Positions 1-8,803 of a DNA stretch of 54,636 nt are shown here, piece after piece. The stretch's first letter is position 1. Every line of letters starts with the position of its first letter. Under the pieces are notes generated by a model. It was not told where the DNA came from, did not search any database, and was given only the letters and a program-made list of their open reading frames with translations. The translations under genes and the position numbers were made by a program. Source of the stretch: Paludibacteraceae bacterium. Lineage in GTDB: Bacteria; Bacteroidota; Bacteroidia; Bacteroidales; Paludibacteraceae. The stretch is from NCBI GenBank assembly GCA_017448345.1, contig JAFSLP010000016.1, positions 1-54,636 of the forward strand, given 5' to 3'.

Positions 1-111
1 GACAACTTTACAGATGAACAAATTTCTCAAATACAATATAAAATTAATCGTCGTCCAAGAAAAAAATTAAACTTTTATGACCCAAAAACTTGCTTCTTTC
101 AATTTTTTTAA
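1..111 (+). mobile_element. IS30-family transposase, C-terminal end (partial)
   Basis: The frame open from base 1 encodes 36 residues ending in a TAA at 109-111. The stretch with TDEQISQIQYKINRRPRKKL followed by FYDP resembles the C-terminal end of IS30-type transposases, where the last helix leads into an N-x-RPRK-x-L motif. The rest of the element lies off the left edge. The DNA is much more AT-rich than the gene that follows, which fits a mobile element. The right inverted repeat should lie between about 112 and 160, but I cannot place it without the left end. Confidence 0.72.
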
Positions 112-120
112 CTAACTTTG
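89..120 (+). promoter_or_regulatory. Promoter at the end of the IS30 element, reading outward
   Basis: TTG at 90 and TAACTTTG at 113-120 have the same 23-bp spacing as the other promoters in the window. The -33 part lies inside the last transposase codons, so the insertion sequence would carry an outward promoter pointing at the carboxyltransferase gene. Confidence 0.45.
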
Positions 121-164
121 CACTTGCTATTTGAATCTACATTTTGACAAAAAACGGGCATATA

Positions 165-196
165 TTTGCATATATGCAAATTTTTTTGTACCTTTG
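165..196 (+). promoter_or_regulatory. Promoter of the carboxyltransferase gene
   Basis: TTTGCA at 165-170 and TACCTTTG at 189-196, TTG-to-TA distance 23. The predicted transcript starts near 203, giving a leader of about 33 nt. Confidence 0.8.
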
Positions 197-235
197 TACC
201 CGAAATAGATATAGACTTAAATAATACACGATATA

Positions 236-1903
236 ATGGCTAAGAAAGAAATTCAATTCAGTCTCGTTTACCGTGACATGTGGCAGAGTAGCGGCAAGTA
301 TGTGCCGCGTAAGGACCAGTTGGCGCGTGTGGCACCTGTGATTATTGACATGGGCTGTTTCGACCGCGTCGAGACCAACGGCGGTGCAAGCGAGCAAGTG
401 AACCTCCTCTATGGCGAGAACCCCAATCTGGCGGTGCGCACTTTTACCAAACCCTTCAACGAGGCGGGTATCAAGACCCATATGCTCGACCGCGGCTTGA
501 ACGCACTGCGAATGAACCCTGTGCCTGCCGATGTACGGCAGTTGATGTATAAGGTGAAGCACGCGCAGGGAGTGGACATCACACGTATCTTCTGCGGACT
601 CAATGACCCGCGCAACATCATCCCGTCCATCAAATGGGCGAAAGCGGCGGGAATGACCGCGCAGGCTACGATGTGTATCACCTTCTCGCCCGTGCACACC
701 GTCGAATACTATGTCAACCTTGCCGAGGAGCTGATTGCCAACGGCGCACAGGAAATCTGCCTCAAGGATATGGCGGGCATCGGACGCCCGACGATGCTGG
801 GTAAGATTGTGGCTGCCATCAAGGAGAAACACCCGGACATCATCATCCAGTATCACGGGCACACGGGACCCGGTTTCTCCGTCGCTTCGATGCTCGAGGT
901 GGCGAAAGCCGGTGGCGATGTGCTCGATGTAGCCATAGAGCCGCTCTCTTGGGGAATGGTGCACCCGGATGTCATCACCATTCAGGCGATGCTCCGCGAA
1001 GCGGGATTCCTTGTCAAAGACATCAACATGAAGGCATATATGGAGGCGCGCAAACTCACACAGGAGTTCATCGACGACTTCCTCGGTTACTGGATCGACC
1101 CGCGTAACTCCAAGATGACCTCGCTGCTTGTCGGCTGCGGCTTGCCCGGTGGAATGATGGGCTCGCTCATGGCGGACCTCAAAGGTATGCACGCCGCTAT
1201 CAACGCCAACCTCAAGAAACGCGGAGAGCACACTCTCAGCGAGGACGAACTGCTCGTCGAGCTCTTCCAAGAGGTACAGCGCGTATGGCCCATGCTCGGT
1301 ACGCCCTGTCTCGTCACGCCCTTCTCACAGTACGTCAAGAACGCCGCCCTCATGAACCTCTTCAGCCGCTCTATGGGAGAGAAACCCTTCACGCGTATGG
1401 ACCCGGCTATGTGGGGAATGATCCTCGGCAAGTCCGGCAAACTGCCCGGCACCCTCGCGCCGGAAATCATCGAACTGGCGAAGGAGAAGAACTTTGAGTT
1501 CTACACCGACGACCCGCAGAAACTCTATCCGGACGTGCTCCCGCAGTACATCAAGGAGATGAAAGAGCTCGGCTGGGACCGGGGGCAGGACGACGAAGAG
1601 CTCTTCGAGTTCGCTATGCACGACAAGCAGTACCGCGAGTATAAATCGGGCTTGGCTAAAGAGCAGTTCAACAAAGACCTTGCCGAGCGTATCCTGAAGG
1701 CGGGCAAGGAACTGCCCGGGAACCTGCGGCAGTACGTGCAGGCTCCGGCTGCCACGGAGCAGAAAACCGGAGCTGCGGATGACCTCGCTGCCGTAGCTAT
1801 GGCGCTCCATCTGGCGCAGGGCAAGCAGCACAAGGAAGGTATCATCGAGCTGCCGCGTATCCGACCGACCGCGTGGAATAACAAATACTATGTGTTGAAA
1901 TAG
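236..1903 (+). CDS. Oxaloacetate decarboxylase alpha / pyruvate carboxylase subunit B-type carboxyltransferase
   Basis: A 555-residue cytoplasmic protein of the biotin-dependent carboxyltransferase family, which moves a carboxyl group between a 2-oxoacid and biotin. The N-terminal TIM barrel shows the metal and substrate motifs: ICLKDMAGIG (K177, D178) and the HGH pair (H207, H209). The conserved post-barrel domain follows (about 300-480). Family members that carry their own biotin end in an AMKM lipoyl-like domain. This one ends without it, so the biotin carrier must be a separate protein, and none is encoded nearby. It is transcribed alone from the promoter at 165-196. The family is certain; which decarboxylase or transcarboxylase complex it serves is not. 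Oxaloacetate decarboxylation or a methylmalonyl-CoA/pyruvate exchange are both possible. Confidence 0.85.
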   Translation: MAKKEIQFSLVYRDMWQSSGKYVPRKDQLARVAPVIIDMGCFDRVETNGGASEQVNLLYGENPNLAVRTFTKPFNEAGIKTHMLDRGLNALRMNPVPADVRQLMYKVKHAQGVDITRIFCGLNDPRNIIPSIKWAKAAGMTAQATMCITFSPVHTVEYYVNLAEELIANGAQEICLKDMAGIGRPTMLGKIVAAIKEKHPDIIIQYHGHTGPGFSVASMLEVAKAGGDVLDVAIEPLSWGMVHPDVITIQAMLREAGFLVKDINMKAYMEARKLTQEFIDDFLGYWIDPRNSKMTSLLVGCGLPGGMMGSLMADLKGMHAAINANLKKRGEHTLSEDELLVELFQEVQRVWPMLGTPCLVTPFSQYVKNAALMNLFSRSMGEKPFTRMDPAMWGMILGKSGKLPGTLAPEIIELAKEKNFEFYTDDPQKLYPDVLPQYIKEMKELGWDRGQDDEELFEFAMHDKQYREYKSGLAKEQFNKDLAERILKAGKELPGNLRQYVQAPAATEQKTGAADDLAAVAMALHLAQGKQHKEGIIELPRIRPTAWNNKYYVLK

Positions 1904-1984
1904 ACCGCTACGCTCAAAGTAGAAAAACAAAATGTGTGATATATTAAATCCAAAATATTAATAACGGAAAGTAGAGGGCTTTGA

Positions 1985-2010
1985 GTAGCCGAAGGCTACG
2001 GTCTTTTGTC
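1985..2010 (+). terminator. Hairpin downstream of the carboxyltransferase gene
   Basis: GTAGCC (1985-1990), loop GAA, GGCTAC (1994-1999), followed by a T-rich stretch. Perfect 6-bp stem; a weak but plausible terminator. Confidence 0.45.
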
Positions 2011-2060
2011 TTTCGACTTTTTACTAAAAAAAATAGTAATTCGTAATTTTTAATTTTTAG
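2000..2060 (+). repeat. AGTCGAAA-type and AATTACG-type short repeats
   Basis: The stretch 2000-2025 contains tandem GTCTTT/CGACTTT words and 2034-2060 contains TAATTCGTAATTTTTAATTT words. Both belong to families seen repeatedly elsewhere in the window, including inside coding regions. Just before them, GACCGCTACGCT at 1902-1914 matches the complement of a word near 23509. Confidence 0.5.
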
Positions 2061-2068
2061 TTGATATC

Positions 2069-3145
2069 ATGAAGTATAATTTCAATGCAGGACCGAGTAT
2101 CCTGCCGCAAGAAGTAATCAAACAGACGGCGGAAGCTGTACTTGATTTTCAGGGAGAAGGACTGTCTGTCTTGGAAATCAGCCACCGTGCCAAGTATTTC
2201 CAGCCGGTCATGGACGAGGCGGAAGCGCTGATGAAAGAGCTGCTGAATGTGCCGGAGGGCTATCGGGTGCTCTTCCTCGGGGGCGGTGCAAGTTTGCAGT
2301 TCTGTATGGTCCCCTTCAATATGCTGGAGCACAAAGCAGCGTACCTCAACACGGGCGTCTGGTCCAAGAAAGCTATCAAAGAGGCGAAAGGCTTCGGGGA
2401 AGTGGTAGAGGTCGCTGCAAGCACCAACTCCATTCCGACGGACTATGATATTCCGCAGGATGCTGACTATTTCCACATCACCACGAACAACACCATCTTT
2501 GGTACCGAAATCAACGATGCCAAGCTGGCTCAGATTTACAAGAAACGTGGCAATGTGCCTTTGGTTGCGGATATGTCGTCCGACATCCTCAGCCGTCCGA
2601 TAGATGTCAGCCAATACGACATCATCTACGGCGGTGCGCAGAAGAACCTCGCGCCTGCCGGTGTGACTTTCGTCATCATCAAAGAGTCCTGCCTCGGACG
2701 TGTCAGCCGTTATATACCGACGATGCTGAACTATCAGACGCACATTGACGGCGGTTCGATGTTCAACACGCCTCCCGTGCTGCCTGTCTATACGGCGCTC
2801 CTGACGCTCCGATGGCTCAAAGCCAACGGCGGCGTACAGTGGATTGAGGCGCGCAACAAAGCCAAAGCGGACCTCCTCTATAAATGCTTGGACGAGTCAA
2901 AGCTCTTCACGCCGACAATCCTTGACAAAGAAGACCGCAGCCGTATGAATATCTGCTTCGTCTTCAAGCCGGGCTACGAGGACTTGCAGGACGATTTCTT
3001 CAAGTTCGCCACGGCGAAAGGCATGGTCGGTATCAAGGGGTACCGTCTGGTGGGCGGTTTCCGCGCTTCCTGCTACAACGCCATGGACCTCGAAGGCGTG
3101 CAGGCGCTCGTCGATTGCATCAAGGAGTACGAATCCCTCCATTAA
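2069..3145 (+). CDS. serC: Phosphoserine aminotransferase
   Basis: A 358-residue, PLP-dependent class V aminotransferase that converts 3-phosphohydroxypyruvate and glutamate to phosphoserine in serine synthesis; the family also acts in pyridoxine synthesis. The start [13 protein letters not shown] is the family signature, and the lysine of [12 protein letters not shown] is the PLP Schiff-base residue. Length is as usual. serA follows 200 bp downstream on the same strand, so the two first steps of serine synthesis sit together, although each may have its own promoter. No clear promoter is visible directly upstream. Confidence 0.96.
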   Translation: MKYNFNAGPSILPQEVIKQTAEAVLDFQGEGLSVLEISHRAKYFQPVMDEAEALMKELLNVPEGYRVLFLGGGASLQFCMVPFNMLEHKAAYLNTGVWSKKAIKEAKGFGEVVEVAASTNSIPTDYDIPQDADYFHITTNNTIFGTEINDAKLAQIYKKRGNVPLVADMSSDILSRPIDVSQYDIIYGGAQKNLAPAGVTFVIIKESCLGRVSRYIPTMLNYQTHIDGGSMFNTPPVLPVYTALLTLRWLKANGGVQWIEARNKAKADLLYKCLDESKLFTPTILDKEDRSRMNICFVFKPGYEDLQDDFFKFATAKGMVGIKGYRLVGGFRASCYNAMDLEGVQALVDCIKEYESLH

Positions 3146-3178
3146 GGAGCACGTATCCCTCCATGAAAGAGTGCAAAT
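3124..3178 (+). repeat. Tandem duplication of the serC 3' end
   Basis: The last serC codons (GAGTACGAATCCCTCCAT, 3125-3142) recur right after the stop codon as GAGCACGTATCCCTCCAT (3148-3165), and a third decayed copy begins near 3170. It reads as a short tandem duplication spilling past the stop. Confidence 0.6.
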
Positions 3179-3210
3179 CATGGTAGCAGAGTAACAGGGG
3201 ATTGGCTATG

Positions 3211-3345
3211 GAATCTTAATAATCGTACACTTTTTAAATACCGGTGAAACGAATACCCTTGCTATACCCTTGCGCTACCCTTGCGTTACCTTTGCGCTGA
3301 CTTTGTAAAAACGGAAATCTTAATAATCGTACATTTTTATATACC
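3211..3345 (+). repeat. Duplicated serA leader with an array of -7-like words
   Basis: ATCTTAATAATCGTACA at 3213-3229 recurs at 3317-3333, each followed by a T-run and ATACC; the second copy ends one base before the serA start codon. Between the copies, TACCCTTGC occurs three times (3254, 3264, 3276) and TACCTTTGC once (3287). The last is a consensus -7 element. No TTG lies 23 bp upstream of it, so the promoter call here is weaker than elsewhere. Confidence 0.6.
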
Positions 3346-3346
3346 T

Positions 3347-4267
3347 ATGAAAATCTTAGTAGCAACAGAAAAGCCTTTCGCGAAGGTGGCTGTGGACGGC
3401 ATTCGCGAAGTGGCGGAGAAGGCGGGTTATGAACTCGCGCTCTTGGAGAAATATACGGACAAACAGCAGCTGCTGGACGCCGTGGCGGATGCCGATGCAC
3501 TGATCATCCGTTCGGATGTGGTGGACGCTGCCGTGCTCGATGCCGCCAAGCACCTGAAGATTGTCGTCCGTGCCGGAGCTGGGTACGACAATATAGACCT
3601 TGCGGCGGCTACCGCACACCATGTGGTAGCGATGAACACGCCCGGACAGAACAGCAACGCAGTGGCGGAGCTGGCGCTCGGGCTTATGGTTTATGCCGTG
3701 CGCAACCTCTACAACGGCACTTCCGGAACGGAGCTGAAGGGCAAGAAACTCGGTATTCACGCCTTCGGCAATGTGGGACGCAACGTCGCACGTATCGCGC
3801 AGGGCTTCGGTATGGACTGCTATGCATACGATGCCTATTGTCCCGATGAGGTGATGCTGGCTGCGAACGTGAAACCCCTTCACTCGGCGGAAGAACTGTA
3901 CAGGACCTGCGACATCGTCTCGCTCCACATCCCTGCTACGCCGGAGACCAAAGGAAGCATCAACCATGACCTTGTCAACCTCCTTCCAAAAGGCGGTATA
4001 TTGGTCAACACCGCGCGCAAGGAAGTCATCGACGAAGAAGGACTAATCGCACTCATGCAGGAGCGCACTGACATCAGGTACATGACGGACATCATGCCCG
4101 TGGCGGACGCCAAGTTCCGTACGCTCTTCGAGGGACGCTATTTTGCCACACCCAAGAAGATGGGCGCACAGACCGCTGAGGCGAATATAAACGCAGGCAT
4201 CGCTGCGGCTAAGCAGATAGTGGATTTCCTTGAGAACGGCAATACCCGCTTCCAAGTTAACAAATAA
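3347..4267 (+). CDS. serA: D-3-phosphoglycerate dehydrogenase
   Basis: A 306-residue NAD-dependent 2-hydroxyacid dehydrogenase, the first committed enzyme of serine synthesis. The start MKILVATEKPFAKVAV (3347) is chosen because the open frame upstream to 3281 has no recognisable content and overlaps the leader duplication. The Rossmann motif is GIHAFGNVGRNVA. The region that in most family members reads PHIGAST is here KKMGAQT, a form I know from Bacteroidota enzymes. There is no C-terminal ACT domain, so the usual serine feedback domain is absent. Pairing with serC supports the assignment over other hydroxyacid dehydrogenases. Confidence 0.92.
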   Translation: MKILVATEKPFAKVAVDGIREVAEKAGYELALLEKYTDKQQLLDAVADADALIIRSDVVDAAVLDAAKHLKIVVRAGAGYDNIDLAAATAHHVVAMNTPGQNSNAVAELALGLMVYAVRNLYNGTSGTELKGKKLGIHAFGNVGRNVARIAQGFGMDCYAYDAYCPDEVMLAANVKPLHSAEELYRTCDIVSLHIPATPETKGSINHDLVNLLPKGGILVNTARKEVIDEEGLIALMQERTDIRYMTDIMPVADAKFRTLFEGRYFATPKKMGAQTAEANINAGIAAAKQIVDFLENGNTRFQVNK

Positions 4268-4298
4268 CATCGTCATGACGACGTGACGTCATAACGAA

Positions 4299-5633
4299 AT
4301 GAACAAGAGAACATTTTTTATACTGACGGCTCTCCTCACCCTCCTTTTCGGGAGGGCGGGGGTAGGCTGTCTCTGTGCAATGCCTGTCGAGTGTGTAGGC
4401 AAAGCGGCGCAGCGCGTCAACGGAACGGATACCCTCTTTTTCTTCCGCGATGAGATACAGTTGCACTCGCTCATAGGCGAGGCGGACTGGTACGCTACGG
4501 CTACGGGAGCGGTTGTGCAGACGGCGGCGGAGGATTTCTTTCCGGAGGAGGGGGGCTACTTCTTGGTGAAGGACGAAGTGGAGTACAGTCCGTTTTATGT
4601 CTTCCGGCTCAAGCAGGCGGATATAGCCATGACGGCGGAACTCAACTGCGACAACACCGTGCTCTCACTCACAGGCGACGTGGAGCCCTATACATACACG
4701 CGGCGTAATGGCACGAGAGGCACCTACGCGCGCACGTGTTCCTTGGATTATAATGCGCTTGCGTGGAATACGGAGGAGTGGGCGGATTCCGCTGCTACGG
4801 AGCACCCGAGCCTTGCACACACTGTTACGCTGCCCTTTGCGCTCTATGGTCCTACCGAACTCAAGCTCTGCTATGACGCCGGGCTGAGGGACACACTGGA
4901 GGCGGAGCCTGCCTGTGCCTCGCTTGCCGTGAACCCGGAGGACATTAAGGCGGTCAAGATGCAGCTCGTCACGCTCGGGACTGCCAAAGAGAACGACCCC
5001 TTGGGGAACAATGAGCTGGAGAGACTCGTTGAGCAGAAGATAGAGGAGGGGAAGAGTTACAGTGGAGCACTCGAAGTGGCGTTCTATTCGAACCCTACCC
5101 CTGCCGCGCAGTTCTACCACTGGACCATTTACAAATCCACGGAGGTGATTGCCACGCGCAATGACAAGGACATCCGTTATACCTTCTCGGACCCCGGCGC
5201 GTACCGTGTCGTCTGCAAGGTCAATAACGCCTTTTGCACCTCCGATTCGGCGGAGCAGATAATCAATATCTCCGAGTCCTACTTGCGCGTACCCAACGTC
5301 TTCACGCCCAATGGCGATGGTATTAACGACGAGTTCCGTGTGGCATACAGGTCGCTCAGGGAGTTCCACTGCTGGGTGTACAATAGGTGGGGGCATCTGG
5401 TATATGAGTGGACCGATCCCGCAAAGGGATGGGATGGCAACATTTCCGGCAGACCGGCGGCGGAGGGCGCTTATTTCTACGTCATACGCGCCTTGGGAAC
5501 CGATGCGCCCAAGAATGCGGCATACATCGGGCTGAAAGCCGTGTACAAAAAGAAAAAGCTCAATGCCGATGAGGCGGTCATTGGAGTGTACCAGCTCTCG
5601 GGAGACATAAACCTCCTGCGAGGCAAAAAATAA
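4299..5633 (+). CDS. T9SS type B-sorted PKD-domain protein (CHU_C / gliding motility-associated C-terminus)
   Basis: A 444-residue secreted protein with an N-terminal hydrophobic signal (about 1-28). The middle (about 230-320) contains a PKD-like beta-sandwich with SDPGAYRVVCKV. The C-terminal 100 residues are a textbook CHU_C domain: VPNVFTPNGDGINDEF, then VYNRWGHLVYE, WDG and AAEGAYFYVI. This domain directs cargo through the type IX secretion system to the cell surface. The first 200 residues have no domain I recognise. It lies 31 bp after serA and 24 bp before the peptidase gene. The short gap before it contains the small palindrome CGTCATGACG. Confidence 0.85.
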   Translation: MNKRTFFILTALLTLLFGRAGVGCLCAMPVECVGKAAQRVNGTDTLFFFRDEIQLHSLIGEADWYATATGAVVQTAAEDFFPEEGGYFLVKDEVEYSPFYVFRLKQADIAMTAELNCDNTVLSLTGDVEPYTYTRRNGTRGTYARTCSLDYNALAWNTEEWADSAATEHPSLAHTVTLPFALYGPTELKLCYDAGLRDTLEAEPACASLAVNPEDIKAVKMQLVTLGTAKENDPLGNNELERLVEQKIEEGKSYSGALEVAFYSNPTPAAQFYHWTIYKSTEVIATRNDKDIRYTFSDPGAYRVVCKVNNAFCTSDSAEQIINISESYLRVPNVFTPNGDGINDEFRVAYRSLREFHCWVYNRWGHLVYEWTDPAKGWDGNISGRPAAEGAYFYVIRALGTDAPKNAAYIGLKAVYKKKKLNADEAVIGVYQLSGDINLLRGKK

Positions 5634-5657
5634 TAACTCACTAATATTCAACCACCA

Positions 5658-7802
5658 ATGAGAAAATTACTGACTATGGCTCTTGCCACTACTGTTTTGG
5701 CGGCTACTGCCGCTACCAACCCGTTCTTTGACTATCAGAACTGGAAGACGCCGCACGGCACGTACCCCTTCAATGAGATACATGCCGAGCACTATATGCC
5801 TGCTTTCGAAGAGGCGTTCAAACGCGGTCTGCAGGATATAGACGACATCGTTAACAACCCTGCCGCACCGACATTCGCCAATACCATCGAGGCGTACGAA
5901 GCTTCCGGAGAGATGTTAGGTATCGTTGCCGGCTGTTTCTTCAACCTCACCTCTGCCGAGACCAATGACACACTCCAGCAGATAGAAATGGAACTGAGCC
6001 CGAAGCTCTCCGAGTACTCCTCTACCATCCGCCTCAACGAGAAGCTGTTCCAACGTATCAAGGCGGTCTATGACAACCGCAGCAAACTCAAACTGAACAA
6101 GGCACAGGCGAAGTTGCTGGACGACATCTACGAGTCCTTTGCCAATAACGGTGCAAACCTCTCGCCGGAGGACAAACAGACCTATCGGGAACTGTCCGCG
6201 AAACTGTCCAAACTGACACTCCAATACGGACAGAACGTGCTCAAAGCCACCAACGCATGGACGATGCTCATCACCGATGAGGCGTTGCTTTCAGGACTGA
6301 ATGACGACACCAAGGCTATGCTCCGCGCCAATGCGGAGAAGAAGGGCTTGGACGGATGGCTCCTCAACCTCAAACCCACCACTACCATCCCCGTGATGAA
6401 GGACCTCGACAACCGTGACATCCGCCGCGAGTTATACATGGCGAACGCTGGCAAATGCGTAGGCGGAGAGTTTGACAACACGGCGATTATCGTCGAGATT
6501 GTCAACACGCGTCTGGCGCTGGCGAACCTCTTCGGCAAGAAGACCTATGCAGAGAAGTCGCTTTACAAGACCATGGCGGAGACGCCTCAGAATGTCTATC
6601 GCCTCTTGGACCAGCTGCGTGACGCCTATATGCCTGCCGCACGCGAGGAGGTGAAAGAGCTGGAGGACTATGCACACGCCCACGGACTCTACGCTGCGCA
6701 TCTGCAGCCGTGGGACTTCAGTTACTATTCCAAGAAACTCAAACAGGAGAAGTATGCTATCTCTGACGATGACCTCCGTCCGTACTTTGAGCTGGAGAGC
6801 GTGAAACGTGGCGTGTTCGGCTTGGCAGAGCGGCTCTACGGGCTCAAATTCAAAGAGAACAAGAAGATTCAGGTCTATAACCCCGAGGTGACGGCATACG
6901 AAGTCTTTGACGAAAAGGGCAGGTTCCTCGCCGTCTATTATGCGGACTTCCATCCGAGGGACGGCAAACGCGGCGGTGCATGGATGAATGACTTCCAGCC
7001 CCAGTATATAAAAGGAAAGAAAGACCATCGTCCGCACATTGTCAATGTGATGAATTTCACAAGACCGACGGCAGACAAACCCGCGCTCTTCACATACGAT
7101 GAGGTGCGTACCTTCCTGCATGAGTTCGGGCATGGCTTACACGGTATGCTGACGCGCTGCCAGTATTCCGCACAGAGCGGAACGAATGTACCACGCGATT
7201 TCGTGGAGCTGCCCTCGCAGTTCAACGAGAATTTCATTGACGAGAAGGAGTTCTTGGACACCTTTGCCAAACATTACAAGACAGGCGAACCGCTGCCTCA
7301 GGAACTGCTGGACAAGATGCATGCCTCGCAGACCTTCCACGCTGCCTACGCCTGTGCGCGCCAACTCAGTTTCGGTTACCTCGATATGGCTTGGCATACG
7401 ATAGACAAACCTTTCGAGGTCAATGAGTCTATCGGAACAGTGGAGTCCGTCTGCCGTTTCAGCGACGAGGCGATGGAGCAGGTGCAGGTGCTGCCTACCG
7501 TGCCCGGCACGCAGATGGCTACGGCGTTTACCCATATCTTCTCAGGAGGATACGCCGCCGGTTATTACAGTTACAAGTGGTCGGAGCTGCTGGATGCCGA
7601 TGCGTTCTCCGTCTTCAAGGAGGCGCAGAAGAAGAACGGCTCAATCTTTGACAAGAAAGCCGCCAAACGTTTCCGCGAGAACATCCTTGAGCGCGGTGGC
7701 ACCGAGAAAGCGATGGACCTCTACATCCGTTTCCGTGGCGGCGAACCGACCATCAACGCTCTCCTTGAGCGTGACGGCATCAAAGCCCGCAAGATAAAAT
7801 AA
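5658..7802 (+). CDS. dcp: M3-family zinc metallopeptidase (peptidyl-dipeptidase Dcp type), exported
   Basis: A 714-residue M3 peptidase cleaving short peptides, probably dipeptides from C-termini as in Dcp. The zinc motif HEFGH is at residues 488-492, with the third ligand E517 in ELPSQFNE 25 residues later, the M3 spacing. The N-terminus (MRKLLTMALATTVLAATAA) is a signal peptide, so the enzyme acts in the periplasm. Length and architecture match the family. It ends the plus-strand run that starts at serC and is followed by a strong bidirectional hairpin. Confidence 0.92.
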   Translation: MRKLLTMALATTVLAATAATNPFFDYQNWKTPHGTYPFNEIHAEHYMPAFEEAFKRGLQDIDDIVNNPAAPTFANTIEAYEASGEMLGIVAGCFFNLTSAETNDTLQQIEMELSPKLSEYSSTIRLNEKLFQRIKAVYDNRSKLKLNKAQAKLLDDIYESFANNGANLSPEDKQTYRELSAKLSKLTLQYGQNVLKATNAWTMLITDEALLSGLNDDTKAMLRANAEKKGLDGWLLNLKPTTTIPVMKDLDNRDIRRELYMANAGKCVGGEFDNTAIIVEIVNTRLALANLFGKKTYAEKSLYKTMAETPQNVYRLLDQLRDAYMPAAREEVKELEDYAHAHGLYAAHLQPWDFSYYSKKLKQEKYAISDDDLRPYFELESVKRGVFGLAERLYGLKFKENKKIQVYNPEVTAYEVFDEKGRFLAVYYADFHPRDGKRGGAWMNDFQPQYIKGKKDHRPHIVNVMNFTRPTADKPALFTYDEVRTFLHEFGHGLHGMLTRCQYSAQSGTNVPRDFVELPSQFNENFIDEKEFLDTFAKHYKTGEPLPQELLDKMHASQTFHAAYACARQLSFGYLDMAWHTIDKPFEVNESIGTVESVCRFSDEAMEQVQVLPTVPGTQMATAFTHIFSGGYAAGYYSYKWSELLDADAFSVFKEAQKKNGSIFDKKAAKRFRENILERGGTEKAMDLYIRFRGGEPTINALLERDGIKARKIK

Positions 7803-7823
7803 ACCAGATTGCAAAAATTACAG

Positions 7824-7858
7824 AAAAATGATGTGCGCTCTTGCGTATGTCATTTTTT
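7824..7858. terminator. Bidirectional intrinsic terminator after the M3 peptidase gene
   Basis: AAAAATGA (7824-7831) pairs with TCATTTTT (7850-7857); the inner TGTGCGC and GCGTATG continue the stem to about 15 bp (with G-U pairs) around a TCTT loop, followed by T6. It can act on either strand. Confidence 0.8.
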
Positions 7859-8120
7859 GTTGATTCTTTGCACTAAGATGTTTCAACTCATTTATGTAAA
7901 GCAAATCCCGTCACTTGGAAGAGTAGGCGGGATTTGTTATCGCAAAGAGAAAAGTCGTGAGTAAGAGTGTGCCTTTCTAAAAGCGAAAACAGCCGTCCTC
8001 GCGACGTCTGTTTTTCTAAGGTATTAGTCTGTTTATTTAAGGTACAAAAAAGATTGGTTTCGTTTGGTAGTGATTCTCAATGACCCCCATTTTGCTAACT
8101 GTAGTTGTCATTTTCAAATC
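7858..8120 (-). ncRNA. Candidate leftward small RNA between converging genes
   Basis: No gene covers 7803-8268. A consensus promoter at 8126-8157 points left into this space, where no reading frame follows. The RNA it would make contains three perfect or near-perfect hairpins. They are AATGAC/GTCATT (8079-8084 with 8107-8112), CGTC/GACG inside AAAACAG/CTGTTTT (7986-7992 with 8008-8014), and CAAATCCCG/CGGGATTTG (7902-7910 with 7928-7936). It would end at the hairpin 7824-7857, about 295 nt in all. The 7986-8014 hairpin is followed on the plus strand by a T-run, so it could instead be a second terminator for the peptidase gene. I do not recognise an Rfam family. Confidence 0.35.
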
Positions 8121-8125
8121 CGGTG

Positions 8126-8157
8126 CAAAGGTACTGCTTTTTTTTTATATGGCAAAA
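8126..8157 (-). promoter_or_regulatory. Orphan leftward promoter
   Basis: On the minus strand TACCTTTG (8126-8133) is preceded by TTTTGCC with an A-tract between; spacing is 22 rather than 23. No protein gene follows before the converging peptidase gene ends at 7802. Confidence 0.6.
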
Positions 8158-8193
8158 TATTTTTTTATGTTATATAACATATTTGAAAAAAAA

Positions 8194-8260
8194 TGAGAGT
8201 TGAGAGAAGTTTAGAGTTGATAGTTGAAAGTTGATAGAAGTCGGATAGTTTGTAGTTGAG
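8194..8260. repeat. Tandem AGTTGATAG/AGTTGAAAG repeat
   Basis: Five or more near-copies of GAGTTGAGA/AGTTGATAG/AGTTGAAAG lie between an AT-rich block and the stop codon of the phosphodiesterase gene (8269). It is one of the short tandem families found at gene ends in this window. Confidence 0.6.
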
Positions 8261-8268
8261 TCCATTGT

Positions 8269-8763
8269 CTATAGTCTTTGAAGTTCTATTACTTCCAGAT
8301 TGTCAATCTTCTCCCCGTCGATAGTGAGCCGGACGAGTGTCTGGCATGGTTGCCAGCCCTGTTTGCCGGCGGCGCCGGGGTTGATGGTCAGGAAGTTGAA
8401 AAGCTTGTCGTATTGGACTTTCAGAATATGGCTGTGTCCGCATACGAAGAGGTCAGGCGGCTCTTTGCGGAACATTGGTATAAGCCACGGGTTATAATGT
8501 CCGGGGTAACCTCCTATGTGGGTCATGAGGACCTTGACCTCCTCCACCCGGAACCGGTAGAACTCGCTCAGCGTCCATCGCACATCTCCGCTGTCCATGT
8601 TTCCATAGACGGCGCGTGTGGGCTTGAACTCCCGCAGGCGCTGCAGCACCTCATTGCCACCTATGTCGCCTGCGTGCCAGATCTCGTTCACATCCTTGAA
8701 ATGCTCAAAGACGCGTTGGTCCAGCAGACCGTGGGTATCCGATAAAATGCCGATTCGGGTCAT
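8269..8763 (-). CDS. YfcE/MJ0936-family metallophosphoesterase
   Basis: A 164-residue calcineurin-like phosphodiesterase. All metal-binding motifs of the family are present: GILSDTHG (D8, H10), HAGDIGG, GNMD, a TH pair (MTHIGGYPG) and CGHSH. Members hydrolyse phosphodiesters such as bis-p-nitrophenyl phosphate in vitro; the cellular substrate is unknown. It is a compact single-domain cytosolic enzyme of usual length. It lies downstream of the gldF-like gene with 40 bp between, which contain GTAGAAAGTAGAAAGAC repeat words. Confidence 0.9.
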   Translation of the reverse strand: MTRIGILSDTHGLLDQRVFEHFKDVNEIWHAGDIGGNEVLQRLREFKPTRAVYGNMDSGDVRWTLSEFYRFRVEEVKVLMTHIGGYPGHYNPWLIPMFRKEPPDLFVCGHSHILKVQYDKLFNFLTINPGAAGKQGWQPCQTLVRLTIDGEKIDNLEVIELQRL

Positions 8764-8803
8764 GGTAAATTACGATTTTTTTAGTAGAAAGTAGAAAGAC
8801 AGT

